A stretch of DNA of 64,000 nt from Kurthia senegalensis. GTDB taxonomy: Bacteria > Bacillota > Bacilli > Bacillales_A > Planococcaceae. Location of the stretch: NCBI RefSeq assembly GCF_000285595.1, contig NZ_HE611064.1, positions 847,601-911,600 on the forward strand, given 5' to 3'. The notes beneath the pieces were generated by a model that was not told the origin of the DNA, did not search any database, and was given only the letters and a program-made list of their open reading frames with translations. Positions 25,303 through 37,319 of this stretch are shown piece by piece; position 1 is the stretch's first letter; each line of letters opens with the position of its first letter. Both the position numbers and the translations under genes were made by a program.

Positions 25303-25662
25303 CTACATCAAATTATTGACTGTCGTACGGAGCTCTATAATATTGAATGGTTTCGTAAAGAAATGAAGAACGCCTAAAGCTTTCGCACGTTCAACTAACG
25401 ATTGTTCTCCGTACGCTGTCATCATCATAATTTTCGTATTTTGCAAGCTCTGTTTCGTCTCTTCTAAAATTTCTACACCGGTCATACCAGGTAATTGCAT
25501 ATCAAGTAATAATGTATCGAAATGTTCCGTACTAATTAGTTTGATTGCTTCAAGTCCTGTACCCGCCGTTTTAATTTCATGTCCTTCATTTTTCAAAACT
25601 TCTTGGATAAGTACACGGATTCCCTCTTGATCATCTACGACTAAAATTTTCCCCAAATCCAC
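25303..25662 (-). CDS. spo0F: Spo0F-like single-domain response regulator
   Basis: This is a stand-alone receiver domain. The acidic pocket is VVDDQEG, the phospho-acceptor Asp is in LLLDMQLPGM, the conserved Thr in MMTAYGE and the Lys in FFTKPFN. In spore formers Spo0F relays phosphate from sensor kinases to Spo0B. Here the neighbouring fba and synteny support Spo0F, but spoIIR is missing nearby, so the relay may serve another purpose. Candidate starts are GTG at 25662 and TTG at 25656; AAGGGAG fits the TTG better. About 117-119 residues. Confidence 0.85.
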   Translation of the reverse strand: MDLGKILVVDDQEGIRVLIQEVLKNEGHEIKTAGTGLEAIKLISTEHFDTLLLDMQLPGMTGVEILEETKQSLQNTKIMMMTAYGEQSLVERAKALGVLHFFTKPFNIIELRTTVNNLM

Positions 25663-25760
25663 CGCTCCCTTATATTTGTCCACTTCATACTACCATAAGA
25701 TTACCGCAACCATTTAACTATATCCGTATAACGGAAAAATAGTTCATCATTCTTTCATTA

Positions 25761-26425
25761 TTATTGCCATTGTACGAACGATTTCCCTTTTTCTAACAAT
25801 AAATTCTCATAAAAAGGTTCTTTGCCGATAACGACTAATTGTTGATCGAAACGATCAATTTCATCCATTAAATGCGTCGTCATGACAATCGTACACGTTT
25901 GTTGTAGCTGCTCAAGCATTTGTTGAATGTTGATTCGTGACGCAAGGTCGATTCCGACAGTCGGCTCGTCCAACAATAAAATATTCGGATCTGACAATAA
26001 TCCGATTAATAAATTTCCTTTTCTTTGCGTCCCACCCGATAGCTTCTTCACTTTCATCCGCATCATATTATCTAGCTGAAAGGCATGAATATACGCATCG
26101 ATGCGCTCCTTCGAAATCGGGGTGTCTATTAACCCTAAAAAAAATTGAATATTTTCTTCTAGCGTTAAATGTTCCCATAAAGCAATTTCTTGTGGCACGT
26201 AACTCATCGACTTCTGACGTTGCTTCATCGTCATTTGTACGCCATCAAATAAAATGTCGCCACCTGACGTTTTTTCAATGCCTGCAATCATTTTTAATAA
26301 CGTCGTCTTCCCGATGCCATTCGCTCCGATTAACAAAGTAATGCCATTTGTCGGAATATCCCCGTTAATATTTTCGTATATCGTTTTTTACGATACATTT
26401 TCTTTACATTTTTCAACGTAATCAT
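25761..26425 (-). pseudogene. ABC transporter ATPase, frameshifted in a homopolymer
   Basis: This is the nucleotide-binding subunit of the ABC cassette that follows. The ATG at 26425 has AGGAGG six bases upstream and overlaps the previous gene by four bases. The first 15 codons read MITLKNVKKMYRKK, then a six-base T run (26384-26389, plus strand) lacks one base; adding it gives TIYENINGDIPTNGITLL and joins to Walker A GANGIGKTTLL. Signature LSGGTQRKG and Walker B ILLLDEPTVG are intact. Restored length is about 221 residues. It probably encodes a working protein in the organism. Confidence 0.87.
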
Positions 26426-27348
26426 ATAATTCCTCCTAGTTGCACCATCCAAATTGTTGCAGTTACAACGGCTGCCCACAAAAATCCAATAAATAGTTGA
26501 TGACTAACCATCGGAATACGTCGCATCACTTGAATCAGCCCGAACTCATACACGACACCGACAATCAAAGTAGTTGCAATCGCCGCACCCGATAGCGGAA
26601 TGTGAATGAAGTAAGCTACGGCAATTACACTTACGGTAAATAAAATTCCATAGCTAAACGTATACAATACATCGAGTGACCAACTATTCGCTCGTAACGT
26701 TTTTATTTTTTGCCAGACAACACCTTGAAATAAATGACGATTCCATATAATTTGAAACACGAATACTAGTAAGATTGTCGTCATAAGACTACCGATTAAA
26801 ACAGATGTTGGCGACCCCGCACGGCTGCTTTGAACGACGAGTTGCTCTTTCGGTTTCGTGCGCTCATATTGCTGAATAATCGGTTCAATTGATTGCTCAG
26901 AAAACGCTTTTGCTAAGTGCTTTTGAATTAAATAAGGTACTTGTTGTTCAAATAAAAGAAAGCTCACTCCTTCTTTTGCAATCGTACCCGATACGTTTTC
27001 TTGTACGTACAAAGGGAGCGTTCTTTTCAATTTATTCGCTTGAATTTTCTCTCCGTAATCTTTCGGAATGACGAGCAAAGCGACAACTTGTTGGCTTTCC
27101 ACGAGCTTCGTCGGGAAAGATTCTGTCTCGTCAATTTCTGTTACGCGATATTCCGACTGCTTTAGCGCACGAACGACTGCCTCTGCTTGCGTGCTATGAG
27201 ATAAATCTTGAATACCGATTGGTAAAGCCACTTGTTTTTGCTTTTCGAGCACCCATTGAAAGAGAACTGCCAATACGATAACGCTTAAAATTGTATACAC
27301 GTAACCCCATTTATTTTTAATGAACAGCAGCGACGCAAAACTTCTCAT
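26422..27348 (-). CDS. ABC-2 type membrane permease subunit
   Basis: This is a membrane component of the export cassette. The start chosen is ATG at 27348 (MRSFASLLF), with AAAAGGAGG upstream and a four-base overlap with the preceding permease. The 308-residue protein has one N-terminal helix (YTILSVIVLAVLFQWVL), an outer domain of about 130 residues and five or so C-terminal helices, the layout of ABC-2/YhgE-type exporters. The substrate is unknown. Four-base overlaps on both sides suggest fixed stoichiometry with the ATPase. Confidence 0.8.
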   Translation of the reverse strand: MRSFASLLFIKNKWGYVYTILSVIVLAVLFQWVLEKQKQVALPIGIQDLSHSTQAEAVVRALKQSEYRVTEIDETESFPTKLVESQQVVALLVIPKDYGEKIQANKLKRTLPLYVQENVSGTIAKEGVSFLLFEQQVPYLIQKHLAKAFSEQSIEPIIQQYERTKPKEQLVVQSSRAGSPTSVLIGSLMTTILLVFVFQIIWNRHLFQGVVWQKIKTLRANSWSLDVLYTFSYGILFTVSVIAVAYFIHIPLSGAAIATTLIVGVVYEFGLIQVMRRIPMVSHQLFIGFLWAAVVTATIWMVQLGGII

Positions 27349-28508
27349 CTTCGTTTCCTCCTTTTCACTAGAACAACGCTTAGGATGACCGCACCTACAC
27401 AGCCCAACGCGAGTAACCACGTTGTGTTCCCTACATAGTTGTAGCTCGCAAGGTTTACGAGTTGGCGGAAATGCTCAACGAGTGGGTTTTCGGAGAACGT
27501 TTGCCACGGCCAATAAACTGGCGGAACAATGCTTCCCGATAATAAAAGAACGAGTGACAATGCCAAACATTTTAACAATAAAGTGACTCGATCATGTGCG
27601 AATAAATCAATTAAAAAGAGGAAAGTAATTGATATGACAAGAATGCTGAGCGCACTGCTAATCAAATAAAAACTATTGTACAGTTCAAAAGGAGAGCGTA
27701 AAAGTTTCAAAAGGAGGAATAACATCCCCATACTCAAAGTGACCGTATACAATGCCGATAAGCCGTGGCGAAAACATGTCATTCTTAATTTCGCTTGTGG
27801 ATACATTTGCAAACGCGTATGCATCGCCTTCGTTTCATTCATTTTAAAAATCGTTTGGAATGTTAATAAAATAATGAGAGAGGCGACGAGCCATAGCGTC
27901 ACACTATAATAGACGACCGTATTCGCTGCACGTACTTCTTCTACTTGAAAAACGAGTTCTCGGTCTAATGCGTTCGAAAATAAATCGAGCATAAAACCGA
28001 TAATTTCATCGTCGGTCGCATTCTTATGAAAATGTCCATACGTTAAAATCGCTTTTTCCGATACGATAACACGGTCGTAAATTGACGTCGAAATATTTTT
28101 AAGCAACCATCCTTTCAACGATTGTTCATCGTATAAAACGACCTTTAATGGTAAACTCCCCGTCTTATAAAATGCTGACGTCGTTCCTTCCGGAATAAAC
28201 ATATAGCCGTCAATCGTTTCATCTTTCACTGCCTTTTTTGCTTGTTCCTCCGTTAATGTATGGACTTCTACTCGGTCCATCACCTCTTTTTTCTGTTCGA
28301 CTGCCTTCATCAACAATTGCGTTTCTGTCGTTTGATCTTCGTCCACGATGCCAATTTGTAAAGACGTGACGCTTTTTTGTTGGGAGACGAATAAAAAAAG
28401 TGTCATAACGGCAAAAATAGCTACTACTACATAAAGTAGTAAGTAGCTATTTCTGCGTAAGAAAGAGTGATAGGCCTTCCATAATTGTTTGTTCCTCACA
28501 ACCGCCAC
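27345..28508 (-). CDS. ABC-2 type membrane permease subunit
   Basis: This is the second membrane component, 387 residues. It has one N-terminal helix (YLLLYVVVAIFAVMTLFLFV), an outer domain (about 45-215) and several C-terminal helices including LLALGCVGAVILSVVLV. The outer domain shows the pattern LQIGIVDEDQTTETQ, as in ABC-2 exporters. Start codons are GTG at 28508 or 28499; AGGGGAG lies just upstream and fits the second better. It follows the 28519-30003 gene by ten bases. Confidence 0.8.
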   Translation of the reverse strand: MAVVRNKQLWKAYHSFLRRNSYLLLYVVVAIFAVMTLFLFVSQQKSVTSLQIGIVDEDQTTETQLLMKAVEQKKEVMDRVEVHTLTEEQAKKAVKDETIDGYMFIPEGTTSAFYKTGSLPLKVVLYDEQSLKGWLLKNISTSIYDRVIVSEKAILTYGHFHKNATDDEIIGFMLDLFSNALDRELVFQVEEVRAANTVVYYSVTLWLVASLIILLTFQTIFKMNETKAMHTRLQMYPQAKLRMTCFRHGLSALYTVTLSMGMLFLLLKLLRSPFELYNSFYLISSALSILVISITFLFLIDLFAHDRVTLLLKCLALSLVLLLSGSIVPPVYWPWQTFSENPLVEHFRQLVNLASYNYVGNTTWLLALGCVGAVILSVVLVKRRKRR

Positions 28509-28518
28509 TCTCCCCTAA

Positions 28519-30003
28519 TTAATATGTGCCGAACATGTCTTGCAAGTTTAATTGATTAACAATCGTAAATACGTTCGTTAATAGATTTCCTTGAACTTCT
28601 TCTAATTCAGCATCTGATAATGCATTTAAATCTTTTGCATTTTTCGTATCAAAATCAAGTTTAGCTTTTAACGTCGTATCCATATTGTAATGTACGACGA
28701 TGTTATCGTCACCCATTGGGATCGTAATGTCGGCATTTGATTTTTGTTTGTTATTTTTCTTATCTGTATCCATCGTATAATCTGCCGTAACTGTAAATGG
28801 TTCAGTAGCTTCTTCGTCTTTCACTGCTACATCAATCGTCCCTTTACGTTCTGAGTCTTTTAATGTCGCTTTATTTTTAACAGTCACTTCAAATGGTGAA
28901 ATACCCTCTTCATCAGATGAGGTTGTTAACGTGTAATCATCTTTCGCATCGTCTGTGCCAGTTGATGTCCCTTTTACATTAATCGCAAATCCCGTTTCAT
29001 CAACAAATGTTGCGTCCATTTTCACGCCGTTATCAAATTGTTGTGTCGTATTGATTTTAGCTAATTCTTTACCGTCTTGTTTGATCACGATGTCACGTTT
29101 TAAAACGTCTTTACCGTCGATATAATTCGTTACAACGACTTCATCAACATTTACATTGTCCACTTCTTTTTGTAAATCGTCTAATAAAGAATCATACGAT
29201 TGTTCACCGTAAACAGCTGAAGATGAATCATACATTTCTTTCAATTGTTTATCGTTGCGTAATTCTTTAATAATATTCGTTCCGACACGTTGTACGTCCG
29301 CTTTTTTCATCGTCATTGTAACCGCAGTTAATTTTTGTTCTTTATCGAAAATTTTCGTTGTCGCATCTTTTTTCTCAAATTGATCATCTTCTAATGAATC
29401 AACGATCACTTTAATATAACGTTGTTGAATGTCATTTAAATCTTCTACCGTTACATTTGAATCCATTAATTTGTTTAAATTAAGTGCATTCAAGTCCATT
29501 TCTTTCGGAGCAGATTCGCCTACTAATTTTTCATAAGCTTGTTCCATCTCGTCATTTTTGACCATTAATGTATCGTTGAAAAGTGGTGCTTTTACGTACT
29601 GTGCTTTATCATCTGAGAACCAAATGAAAGGATCTGTTGAACCACCACCAATTGTTGGTGTGAATGATACTTCAGATTTATTCGCTTTTGGATCGTGTGC
29701 TTGTACGAATTCAACATTCGTTGAGTCTAATAAACTCGTCGGAATACCAAATTCATTTAAAATACTTTCTGGCACATCGGCAGCTAATTTAATCACATTG
29801 CTATATGCCTCTTTAGCTGTTTTTTCTTGGAATTCTGTTTCTTGTTCAAATCGGCTATTCGCGTAATCACTATAGTCCTCTAACGATTTTTTCTCACTTA
29901 GTAAGAAAAGATTTTTAGGTGTATTCGTAAAGTAATAATAAGCTCCACCACCAGCGGCAGCTAACACAGCTAATATCGCTACGATAATTCCTACTTTTTT
30001 CAT
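28519..30003 (-). CDS. Membrane-anchored extracytoplasmic protein, unknown function
   Basis: I do not recognise the function. The 494-residue product starts at ATG 30003 (MKKVGIIVAIL) with AGGAGTGG upstream. It has one N-terminal helix (residues 4-25) without a lipobox cysteine, and the rest is a hydrophilic, Asp/Lys/Thr-rich outer region with long beta-like stretches (VTMTMKKADV, VTADYTMDTD). It may belong to a DUF6583-type family; I am not sure. It is the first gene of the ABC cassette and likely its extracellular partner or sensor. Confidence 0.7.
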   Translation of the reverse strand: MKKVGIIVAILAVLAAAGGGAYYYFTNTPKNLFLLSEKKSLEDYSDYANSRFEQETEFQEKTAKEAYSNVIKLAADVPESILNEFGIPTSLLDSTNVEFVQAHDPKANKSEVSFTPTIGGGSTDPFIWFSDDKAQYVKAPLFNDTLMVKNDEMEQAYEKLVGESAPKEMDLNALNLNKLMDSNVTVEDLNDIQQRYIKVIVDSLEDDQFEKKDATTKIFDKEQKLTAVTMTMKKADVQRVGTNIIKELRNDKQLKEMYDSSSAVYGEQSYDSLLDDLQKEVDNVNVDEVVVTNYIDGKDVLKRDIVIKQDGKELAKINTTQQFDNGVKMDATFVDETGFAINVKGTSTGTDDAKDDYTLTTSSDEEGISPFEVTVKNKATLKDSERKGTIDVAVKDEEATEPFTVTADYTMDTDKKNNKQKSNADITIPMGDDNIVVHYNMDTTLKAKLDFDTKNAKDLNALSDAELEEVQGNLLTNVFTIVNQLNLQDMFGTY

Positions 30004-30078
30004 AATTCCACTCCTATTCTTCCTAAATAACGGCTTCATTTTCACCATTCCCTAGTCATTTTACCAATAAACAAAAAA

Positions 30079-30117
30079 GGCAATCAATCCACCATTAGTC
30101 ATGATAGATTAATTGCC
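30079..30117 (-). terminator. Intrinsic terminator after pyrG
   Basis: The arms ggcaatcaatc and gattaattgcc pair with one wobble, and the minus strand continues into TTTTTTG. It lies 23 bases after the pyrG stop and separates pyrG from the ABC cassette. Confidence 0.85.
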
Positions 30118-30139
30118 TGCTAATTATTTCTAATTATAT

Positions 30140-31756
<1,617 letters not shown>

Positions 31757-31800
31757 TTATCCCAAAAGCTACTGTTATCAACAAATTTAACTTTTTGAAA

Positions 31801-31882
31801 AAACAAAAAAACGCCCCACCCGCAATAAAAATTGCAGGGGGAGCGTGAATTTACACGGTCATTCTCCTTTTTTAAGGAGCCC
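31801..31882 (-). promoter_or_regulatory. pyrG leader: reiterative-transcription attenuator
   Basis: The transcript is predicted to start GGGCUCC (from 31882). Downstream is a GC-rich terminator with arms at 31812-31826 and 31831-31845 and a minus-strand T tract. The 5' arm contains CGCTCCCCC. In B. subtilis pyrG, low CTP makes RNA polymerase add extra G residues at the GGGC start, and the poly-G pairs with the C-rich arm to prevent termination. All those parts are visible here. Confidence 0.85.
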
Positions 31883-31889
31883 ATATAGA

Positions 31890-31918
31890 AGGTTAAACGT
31901 TTTAAGTTTTAATGTCAA
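31890..31918 (-). promoter_or_regulatory. Promoter of pyrG
   Basis: The minus strand has -35 TTGACA (31913-31918), a 17-base spacer and -10 TAACCT (31890-31895). Seven bases later come the GGG start residues at 31882. The poor -10 and the exact GGGC start fit known reiterative pyrG promoters. It overlaps the rpoE-pyrG gap. Confidence 0.8.
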
Positions 31919-31943
31919 GAGTGGCAACTCAAAATATGAAAGA

Positions 31944-32465
31944 CTATTTTAAATCGTCTTCCTCATCTTCATCGTCTTCTTCGTCTAATTCTAAATCGAT
32001 ATCGCCTTCTTCAACAACGTCAAGACCAGCTAACTCGTCTTCTTCTTCGTCGTCATCTAAATCAGCAGAATCATCGAAGTCATTTTCATCATCGTCTAAT
32101 TCTAATTCTTCAGATTCGTCTTCATCGATTTCTAATTCTAGATCTTCGACTTCTTCGTGTTTGTGCGCTTTAACAGTCGGAGCAGTTTCTTCTTCAACTT
32201 GGTCAATTGCGTACCATTCACGTAGACCCCAACGATTTTCACCTAATACGATGAAACGTCCATCTATGTTCATATCTGTATAAAATTGAACGATTTCTGC
32301 TTTGATTTGGGCTTCAGTACGAGCGCCTAAATCTTTAATAACAGAGACGATTTCTTGGAAAGTAATCGGTTGTCCTTGTTCTACTAAAATACTATTTGCT
32401 AATTCGATTAATGATTCTTCAGCTAATTGGTCTTTTGATAATTCACGAAAATTCAATTCGTGCAC
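31944..32465 (-). CDS. rpoE: RNA polymerase delta subunit
   Basis: Delta is a Firmicutes RNA polymerase subunit that increases recycling and promoter selectivity. The 173-residue protein has a folded N-terminal HARE-HTH domain (VQFYTDMNIDGRF and RWGLREWY near residues 60-85) and an Asp/Glu-rich disordered tail from about residue 105. The start is probably GTG, close to AAAGGAC. It is upstream of pyrG as in B. subtilis. A serine-rich plus-strand frame here is only the reverse of the acidic tail. Confidence 0.95.
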   Translation of the reverse strand: MHELNFRELSKDQLAEESLIELANSILVEQGQPITFQEIVSVIKDLGARTEAQIKAEIVQFYTDMNIDGRFIVLGENRWGLREWYAIDQVEEETAPTVKAHKHEEVEDLELEIDEDESEELELDDDENDFDDSADLDDDEEEDELAGLDVVEEGDIDLELDEEDDEDEEDDLK

Positions 32466-32526
32466 GTCCTTTCTCTACTTAAACATAATAATTATTATAT
32501 ACATATTGTGCTACATTATGCCACAT

Positions 32527-32685
32527 TCAATTACCTTTTTTAAACCGTCTTAAATTACGGAAAACGTAATAAAACAAATAGAACGCTAAAATTAAGATAG
32601 GTATAGCGCCCAATTGTTTATTATACAACATATACGTCCCGATGCAGCAAACGATTATAATTAAATAATGAATAATCTTCTCCAT
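32527..32685 (-). CDS. Small membrane protein, 52 residues
   Basis: The frame starts ATG (MEKIIHYLIIIVCC) and ends FRNLRRFKKGN. It has two hydrophobic segments (about 5-20 and 27-43) and a basic C-terminus, so it likely sits in the membrane with the basic end inside. AGGAG lies eleven bases before the ATG, rather far. The gene fits the gap between icmF and rpoE. Function unknown; I do not recognise a family. Confidence 0.65.
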   Translation of the reverse strand: MEKIIHYLIIIVCCIGTYMLYNKQLGAIPILILAFYLFYYVFRNLRRFKKGN

Positions 32686-32770
32686 CTGTCAGGGAACTCC
32701 TCATAATATGCTTTTATTCGTACTATTATACAGAAAAATAGAGAAAAGCGTGAATCGTTCACTCATTTTT

Positions 32771-35700
32771 TTACATATTTCTTCGATATTTGCCCCCAAC
32801 TTCATATAAAGCGTTCGTAATTTGGCCGAGTGATGCGTATCGAACCGTCTCCATCAATTGCTCAAAAATATTTCCACCACTGAGCGCAACACGTTGTAAT
32901 TCTTTCAATTGTTGCTCGCCAACTTGTACGTGATCTCGTTTAAATTGTTCAACACTTTCAATTTGTTGCAGTTTTTCTTCTGTTGTCGCACGCGCCACTT
33001 CCATCGTGTCATATAACTCATCTGTCGCTTCATGTGGATTTAAATACGTATTCACCCCGATAATTGGCAGTTCTCCACTATGTTTCAAATGTTCATAGTA
33101 CATCGATTCTTCTTGTATTTTTGAACGCTGATACTGCGTCTCCATCGCACCGAGTACGCCCCCACGGTCATTCATGCGTTCAAATTCTTCCAAAACTGCT
33201 TCCTCTACTAAATCCGTCAGTTGCTCTATAATATATGCACCTTGCAGCGGATTTTCATTTTTAGATAAACCGAGTTCTTTCGTAATAATTAATTGAATCG
33301 CCATCGCGCGACGAACGGATTGTTCTGTTGGCGTCGTAATCGCCTCATCAAAAGCATTCGTATGCAATGAATTACATTGATCTTGCAATGCCATTAGCGC
33401 TTGTAATGTCGTACGAATATCATTGAAATCAATTTCTTGCGCATGCAAGCTACGTCCAGACGTCTGAATGTGATATTTCAACTTTTGACTGCGCTCATTC
33501 GCACCGTATTTTTCACGCATAACGATTGCCCAAATGCGACGTGCAACACGCCCAATGACCGCATATTCTGCATCGAGTCCATTCGAGAAGAAGAACGATA
33601 AATTCGGTGCGAAATCATCAATTTTCATTCCACGACTTAAATAATATTCAACGAACGTAAAACCATTTGATAATGTGAAGGCGAGTTGTGAAATCGGGTT
33701 AGCACCTGCTTCTGCAATATGGTATCCCGAAATCGACACCGAATAATAATTTCGCACTTCATTATCAATGAAATATTGTTGAATATCCCCCATCATACGT
33801 AGCGCAAATTCCGTTGAAAAAATGCACGTATTTTGCCCTTGGTCTTCTTTCAAAATATCTGCTTGAACCGTTCCGCGTACGACGCGAAGCGTTTGCGCAC
33901 GAATTGCTACCTTTTCCTCGTCTGTTAACGCACGTCCGAGTTTCTCGGTTTCTTGTTCGTATTGTTGATCGATTGCTGTATTTAAAAACATCGCTAAAAT
34001 AATCGGTGCGGGTCCGTTAATCGTCATCGACACAGACGTAGAAGCGTCACATAAATCAAAGCCTTCATACAATTTTTTCATTTGTTCTAGCGTACAAACA
34101 CTTACACCTGACTCGCCTACTTTACCGTAAATATCCGGACGCGTTGTCGGGTCTTCACCGTACAACGTAACCGAGTCAAAAGCTGTCGATAAGCGCTTCG
34201 CACGATCGTCTTTAGATAAGTAATGGAAGCGTCGATTCGTTCTTTCTGGTGTACCTTCTCCCGCAAACTGACGTTTCGGATCCTCTTCCTGTCTCTTGAA
34301 CGGGAAAACCCCTGCTGTGAACGGGAAAGACCCTGGTACATTTTCACGATAAACGAATTGTAAAATCTCTCCGTAATCTTTCATTTGAGGCAAAGCAATT
34401 TTAGGTATTTTCGTTCCAGATAACGTCGTCGTTGTCAGCAATGTTCGAATTTCTTTTTCCCGAACGACGGATATGAATTCATCTCCCGCATACGAAGCTT
34501 TAAGCGTTTCCCAGTTTTCTAAAATCCGCGTTGATTCACGCGTTAGCTCTTCGTAAAGCGCTTTCATTTTTTCCCGTAAAATTGTTTGAACAGCCTCGTC
34601 TTCTAGTTGTTCAATAGCTCCTTCAAGTTGATATATTTTCCGTGCAATGTCTACTTGTGCAGCTGTCGATTGTTTATATTTACGTACCGTATCAACAATT
34701 TCTCGTAAATAAAATCGACGATCATTCGGGATGACAACTGTATTTTGCTGTACTTTTAATAATTCTAAATGTGCATCATCGAGATGACGATCGAATCCTT
34801 TTTGTTGCAAAGCACTTAACAACGATTCAAACAGACGATTCGTCCCTGCATCGTTAAATTGACTCGCAATCGTACCGTATACAGGTAATTGGTCTAGCGG
34901 TGTTGAAAAGAGTTCATGGTTTCGTTGATATTGTTTACGCACGTGATGCAAAGCATCCTCGGAACCTTTACGCTCAAATTTATTAATGACGACAAAATCC
35001 GCATAATCAATCATGTCGATTTTTTCAAGTTGTGTCGGCGCACCAAATTCACTCGTCATCACATACATTGAAATATCGGCAATTTTTGCGATAGCTGCAT
35101 CGCCTTGTCCGATACCACTCGTCTCTACGATAATCAAATCAAAATCAGCCACTTTCACGACGTCCAACACTTCATTCAAATTCGCGGTCACTTCTGAATG
35201 AGAAGCTCTCGTTGCGAGAGAACGCATAAAAATACGCTCATCAAAAATCGCATTCATCCGAATACGGTCTCCTAATAATGCCCCGCCGGTTTTTTGCTTC
35301 GTCGGATCAATCGATAAAATGGCGATGCGCATTTGATTGTCTGTCATTAAAAATCGGCGAATTAATTCATCCGTCAAAGAACTTTTCCCTGCTCCACCCG
35401 TTCCTGTAATTCCTAATACAGGCGTATGTTTAGAACGTTGTCGCAGCGCTTCAACCAACTCAGTCGTTACGTGATTTTCGACGAGCGTAATCGCCTTCGC
35501 AATCACTTCTGGATGCGCAGTCGTCACATCGTCCATCGAAAATTCTTTTTCCGATACGACGGTTTCAAAGTCGCATTGTTCTAGCATCAAATTAATCATA
35601 CCTTGCAATCCGAGTGTGCGACCGTCTTCCGGAGAAAATAAATGAGCGATGCCATACGCATGTAATTCCTTACGTTCCGCCGGCAAAATAACACCCCCGC

Positions 35701-35998
35701 CGCCGCCAAATATTTTAATGTGCCCCGCATTTTTTTCTTGTAATAAATCATACATATATTTAAAGAAGTCCACATGTCCACCTTGATAAGACGAAACCGC
35801 AATGCCTTGCACATCTTCTTGAATAGCTGCATCTACAATTTCTTCAACTGCTCGATTATGTCCGAGGTGAATGACTTCTGCACCACTTGATTGTAAAATA
35901 CGACGCATAATGTTAATCGTCGCATCATGTCCATCGAATAAACTAGAAGCTGTCACGAATCGAACAGGATTTTTCAATTGATATACCGCTGTTTCCAT
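32771..35998 (-). CDS. icmF: Fused isobutyryl-CoA mutase (IcmF)
   Basis: This adenosylcobalamin enzyme interconverts isobutyryl-CoA and butyryl-CoA and carries its own GTPase chaperone. The 1075-residue protein has an N-terminal B12-binding domain ([13 protein letters not shown] near residue 20, SSYQGGH near 70), a middle MeaI-type G-domain (Walker [13 protein letters not shown] near 200) and a C-terminal mutase barrel ([19 protein letters not shown] near 625, [14 protein letters not shown] near 860). Length fits IcmF rather than stand-alone mutases. It lies downstream of acyl-CoA genes and close to the cobalamin operon. Confidence 0.93.
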   Translation of the reverse strand: METAVYQLKNPVRFVTASSLFDGHDATINIMRRILQSSGAEVIHLGHNRAVEEIVDAAIQEDVQGIAVSSYQGGHVDFFKYMYDLLQEKNAGHIKIFGGGGGVILPAERKELHAYGIAHLFSPEDGRTLGLQGMINLMLEQCDFETVVSEKEFSMDDVTTAHPEVIAKAITLVENHVTTELVEALRQRSKHTPVLGITGTGGAGKSSLTDELIRRFLMTDNQMRIAILSIDPTKQKTGGALLGDRIRMNAIFDERIFMRSLATRASHSEVTANLNEVLDVVKVADFDLIIVETSGIGQGDAAIAKIADISMYVMTSEFGAPTQLEKIDMIDYADFVVINKFERKGSEDALHHVRKQYQRNHELFSTPLDQLPVYGTIASQFNDAGTNRLFESLLSALQQKGFDRHLDDAHLELLKVQQNTVVIPNDRRFYLREIVDTVRKYKQSTAAQVDIARKIYQLEGAIEQLEDEAVQTILREKMKALYEELTRESTRILENWETLKASYAGDEFISVVREKEIRTLLTTTTLSGTKIPKIALPQMKDYGEILQFVYRENVPGSFPFTAGVFPFKRQEEDPKRQFAGEGTPERTNRRFHYLSKDDRAKRLSTAFDSVTLYGEDPTTRPDIYGKVGESGVSVCTLEQMKKLYEGFDLCDASTSVSMTINGPAPIILAMFLNTAIDQQYEQETEKLGRALTDEEKVAIRAQTLRVVRGTVQADILKEDQGQNTCIFSTEFALRMMGDIQQYFIDNEVRNYYSVSISGYHIAEAGANPISQLAFTLSNGFTFVEYYLSRGMKIDDFAPNLSFFFSNGLDAEYAVIGRVARRIWAIVMREKYGANERSQKLKYHIQTSGRSLHAQEIDFNDIRTTLQALMALQDQCNSLHTNAFDEAITTPTEQSVRRAMAIQLIITKELGLSKNENPLQGAYIIEQLTDLVEEAVLEEFERMNDRGGVLGAMETQYQRSKIQEESMYYEHLKHSGELPIIGVNTYLNPHEATDELYDTMEVARATTEEKLQQIESVEQFKRDHVQVGEQQLKELQRVALSGGNIFEQLMETVRYASLGQITNALYEVGGKYRRNM

Positions 35999-36020
35999 CT
36001 GTATTTCCCCCTATATAAAA

Positions 36021-36048
36021 AGAGCGGTGACAATATTGTCATCGCTCT
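36021..36048 (-). terminator. Palindromic terminator/attenuator between acyl-CoA dehydrogenase and icmF
   Basis: A 28-base near-perfect palindrome (arms agagcggtgacaat and attgtcatcgctct) is followed on the minus strand by TTTTTAT. It lies 27 bases after the dehydrogenase stop and just before the icmF ribosome binding site (AGGGGG), so icmF may be expressed by read-through. Confidence 0.75.
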
Positions 36049-36074
36049 CCATTAGTTTAAACAAGTTGCAACGC

Positions 36075-37235
36075 TTACGCTTTTTGGAATGAGCGAATAT
36101 TATTCTCTAAACCACGAGCAATAACCATACGTTGAATTTCTTGTGTACCTTCATAAATTTGAGTAATTTTCGCATCACGCATGAAGCGTTCTACTGGATA
36201 TTCTTTCGTATACCCGTAACCACCGAATACTTGTACTGCATCCGTCGTTACTTTCATCGCTGTATCACCAGCCATTAATTTAGCCATCGCAGAAGCTTGA
36301 CCGTACGGAAGTCCTTCCGATTCTAACCACGCTGCTTGATACGTTAAAAGACGAGAAGCTTCTGTTGAAGTGGCCATGTCTGCTAATTTAAAGCCAATTC
36401 CTTGGTTCGCTGAAATTGGTTTACCAAATTGAACACGTTGTGCTGCATATTCAACAGCTGCATCGACTGCACCTTGTGCGATACCGACTGCTTGTGCAGC
36501 AATACCGTTACGTCCACCGTCCAATGTTTTCATTGCGATTTTAAATCCTTCGCCTTCAGCACCTAAAACATTTTCTTTCGGTACGCGGCAATTATCGAAA
36601 ATAATTTCCGTCGTCGCAGATGAACGAATACCCATCTTATGCTCTTCTTTACCTACGCCAAATCCTTCAAAACCTGATTCAACGATAAATGCTGTTGAGC
36701 TACGACGATCTTTCGGATCTAATAAAGCGAATACGACATAAATGTCTGCAACGCCACCGTTTGTAATGAAAATTTTCGAACCGTTTAAAATGTAGTCGTC
36801 TCCGTCGCGTGTCGCAACTGTTTTCATACCACCTGCATCACTACCAGAACTTGATTCTGTTAAGCAATAAGCACCGATTTTTTTACCTTCTGCGAGTGGG
36901 CGCAGATATTGTTGCTTTTGCTCTTCAGAACCAAATTTGTAAATAGGCCAACCTGCTAATGATGTGTGGGCTGATAACGTAACTGAAGTCGATGCACAAA
37001 CACGTGCTAATTCTTCAATTGCGATACAGTATGCAAGGAAGTCCATTCCTGCACCACCGTATTCTTCAGGCCATGGAATGCCTGTCAAACCTAGCTCAGC
37101 CATCTTATCAAAAATCTCGCGATCAAAACGCGCTTCTTCATCGCGTACTGCTGCTGTTGGAGCGACTTCGTTTTCGGCGAAATCACGGACCATTTTTCGT
37201 AACATTTCGTGTTCATCTGATAATTTAAATTGCAT
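36075..37235 (-). CDS. Acyl-CoA dehydrogenase
   Basis: This FAD enzyme oxidises acyl-CoA to trans-2-enoyl-CoA. The 386-residue protein has the family signatures [13 protein letters not shown] near residue 130 and [20 protein letters not shown] near 345. The catalytic base is Glu in [12 protein letters not shown]. Sequence type matches short-chain/butyryl dehydrogenases, like B. subtilis AcdA beside ywjF. Electrons would pass through ETF to FadF, encoded two genes upstream. Confidence 0.93.
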   Translation of the reverse strand: MQFKLSDEHEMLRKMVRDFAENEVAPTAAVRDEEARFDREIFDKMAELGLTGIPWPEEYGGAGMDFLAYCIAIEELARVCASTSVTLSAHTSLAGWPIYKFGSEEQKQQYLRPLAEGKKIGAYCLTESSSGSDAGGMKTVATRDGDDYILNGSKIFITNGGVADIYVVFALLDPKDRRSSTAFIVESGFEGFGVGKEEHKMGIRSSATTEIIFDNCRVPKENVLGAEGEGFKIAMKTLDGGRNGIAAQAVGIAQGAVDAAVEYAAQRVQFGKPISANQGIGFKLADMATSTEASRLLTYQAAWLESEGLPYGQASAMAKLMAGDTAMKVTTDAVQVFGGYGYTKEYPVERFMRDAKITQIYEGTQEIQRMVIARGLENNIRSFQKA

Positions 37236-37319
37236 GTTGTTTTCCCCCTATATCTGTATATCTGTTTTTTTGCAGCGTGCCCGTACTTTATTATTCAATT
37301 CAAGCGCGAACACTGAATT

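Noticed and set aside
31912-32283. A plus-strand frame of 123 codons rich in serine
   Set aside because: It is the reverse of the acidic Asp/Glu tail of rpoE; GAN codons read backwards give serine-rich sequence.
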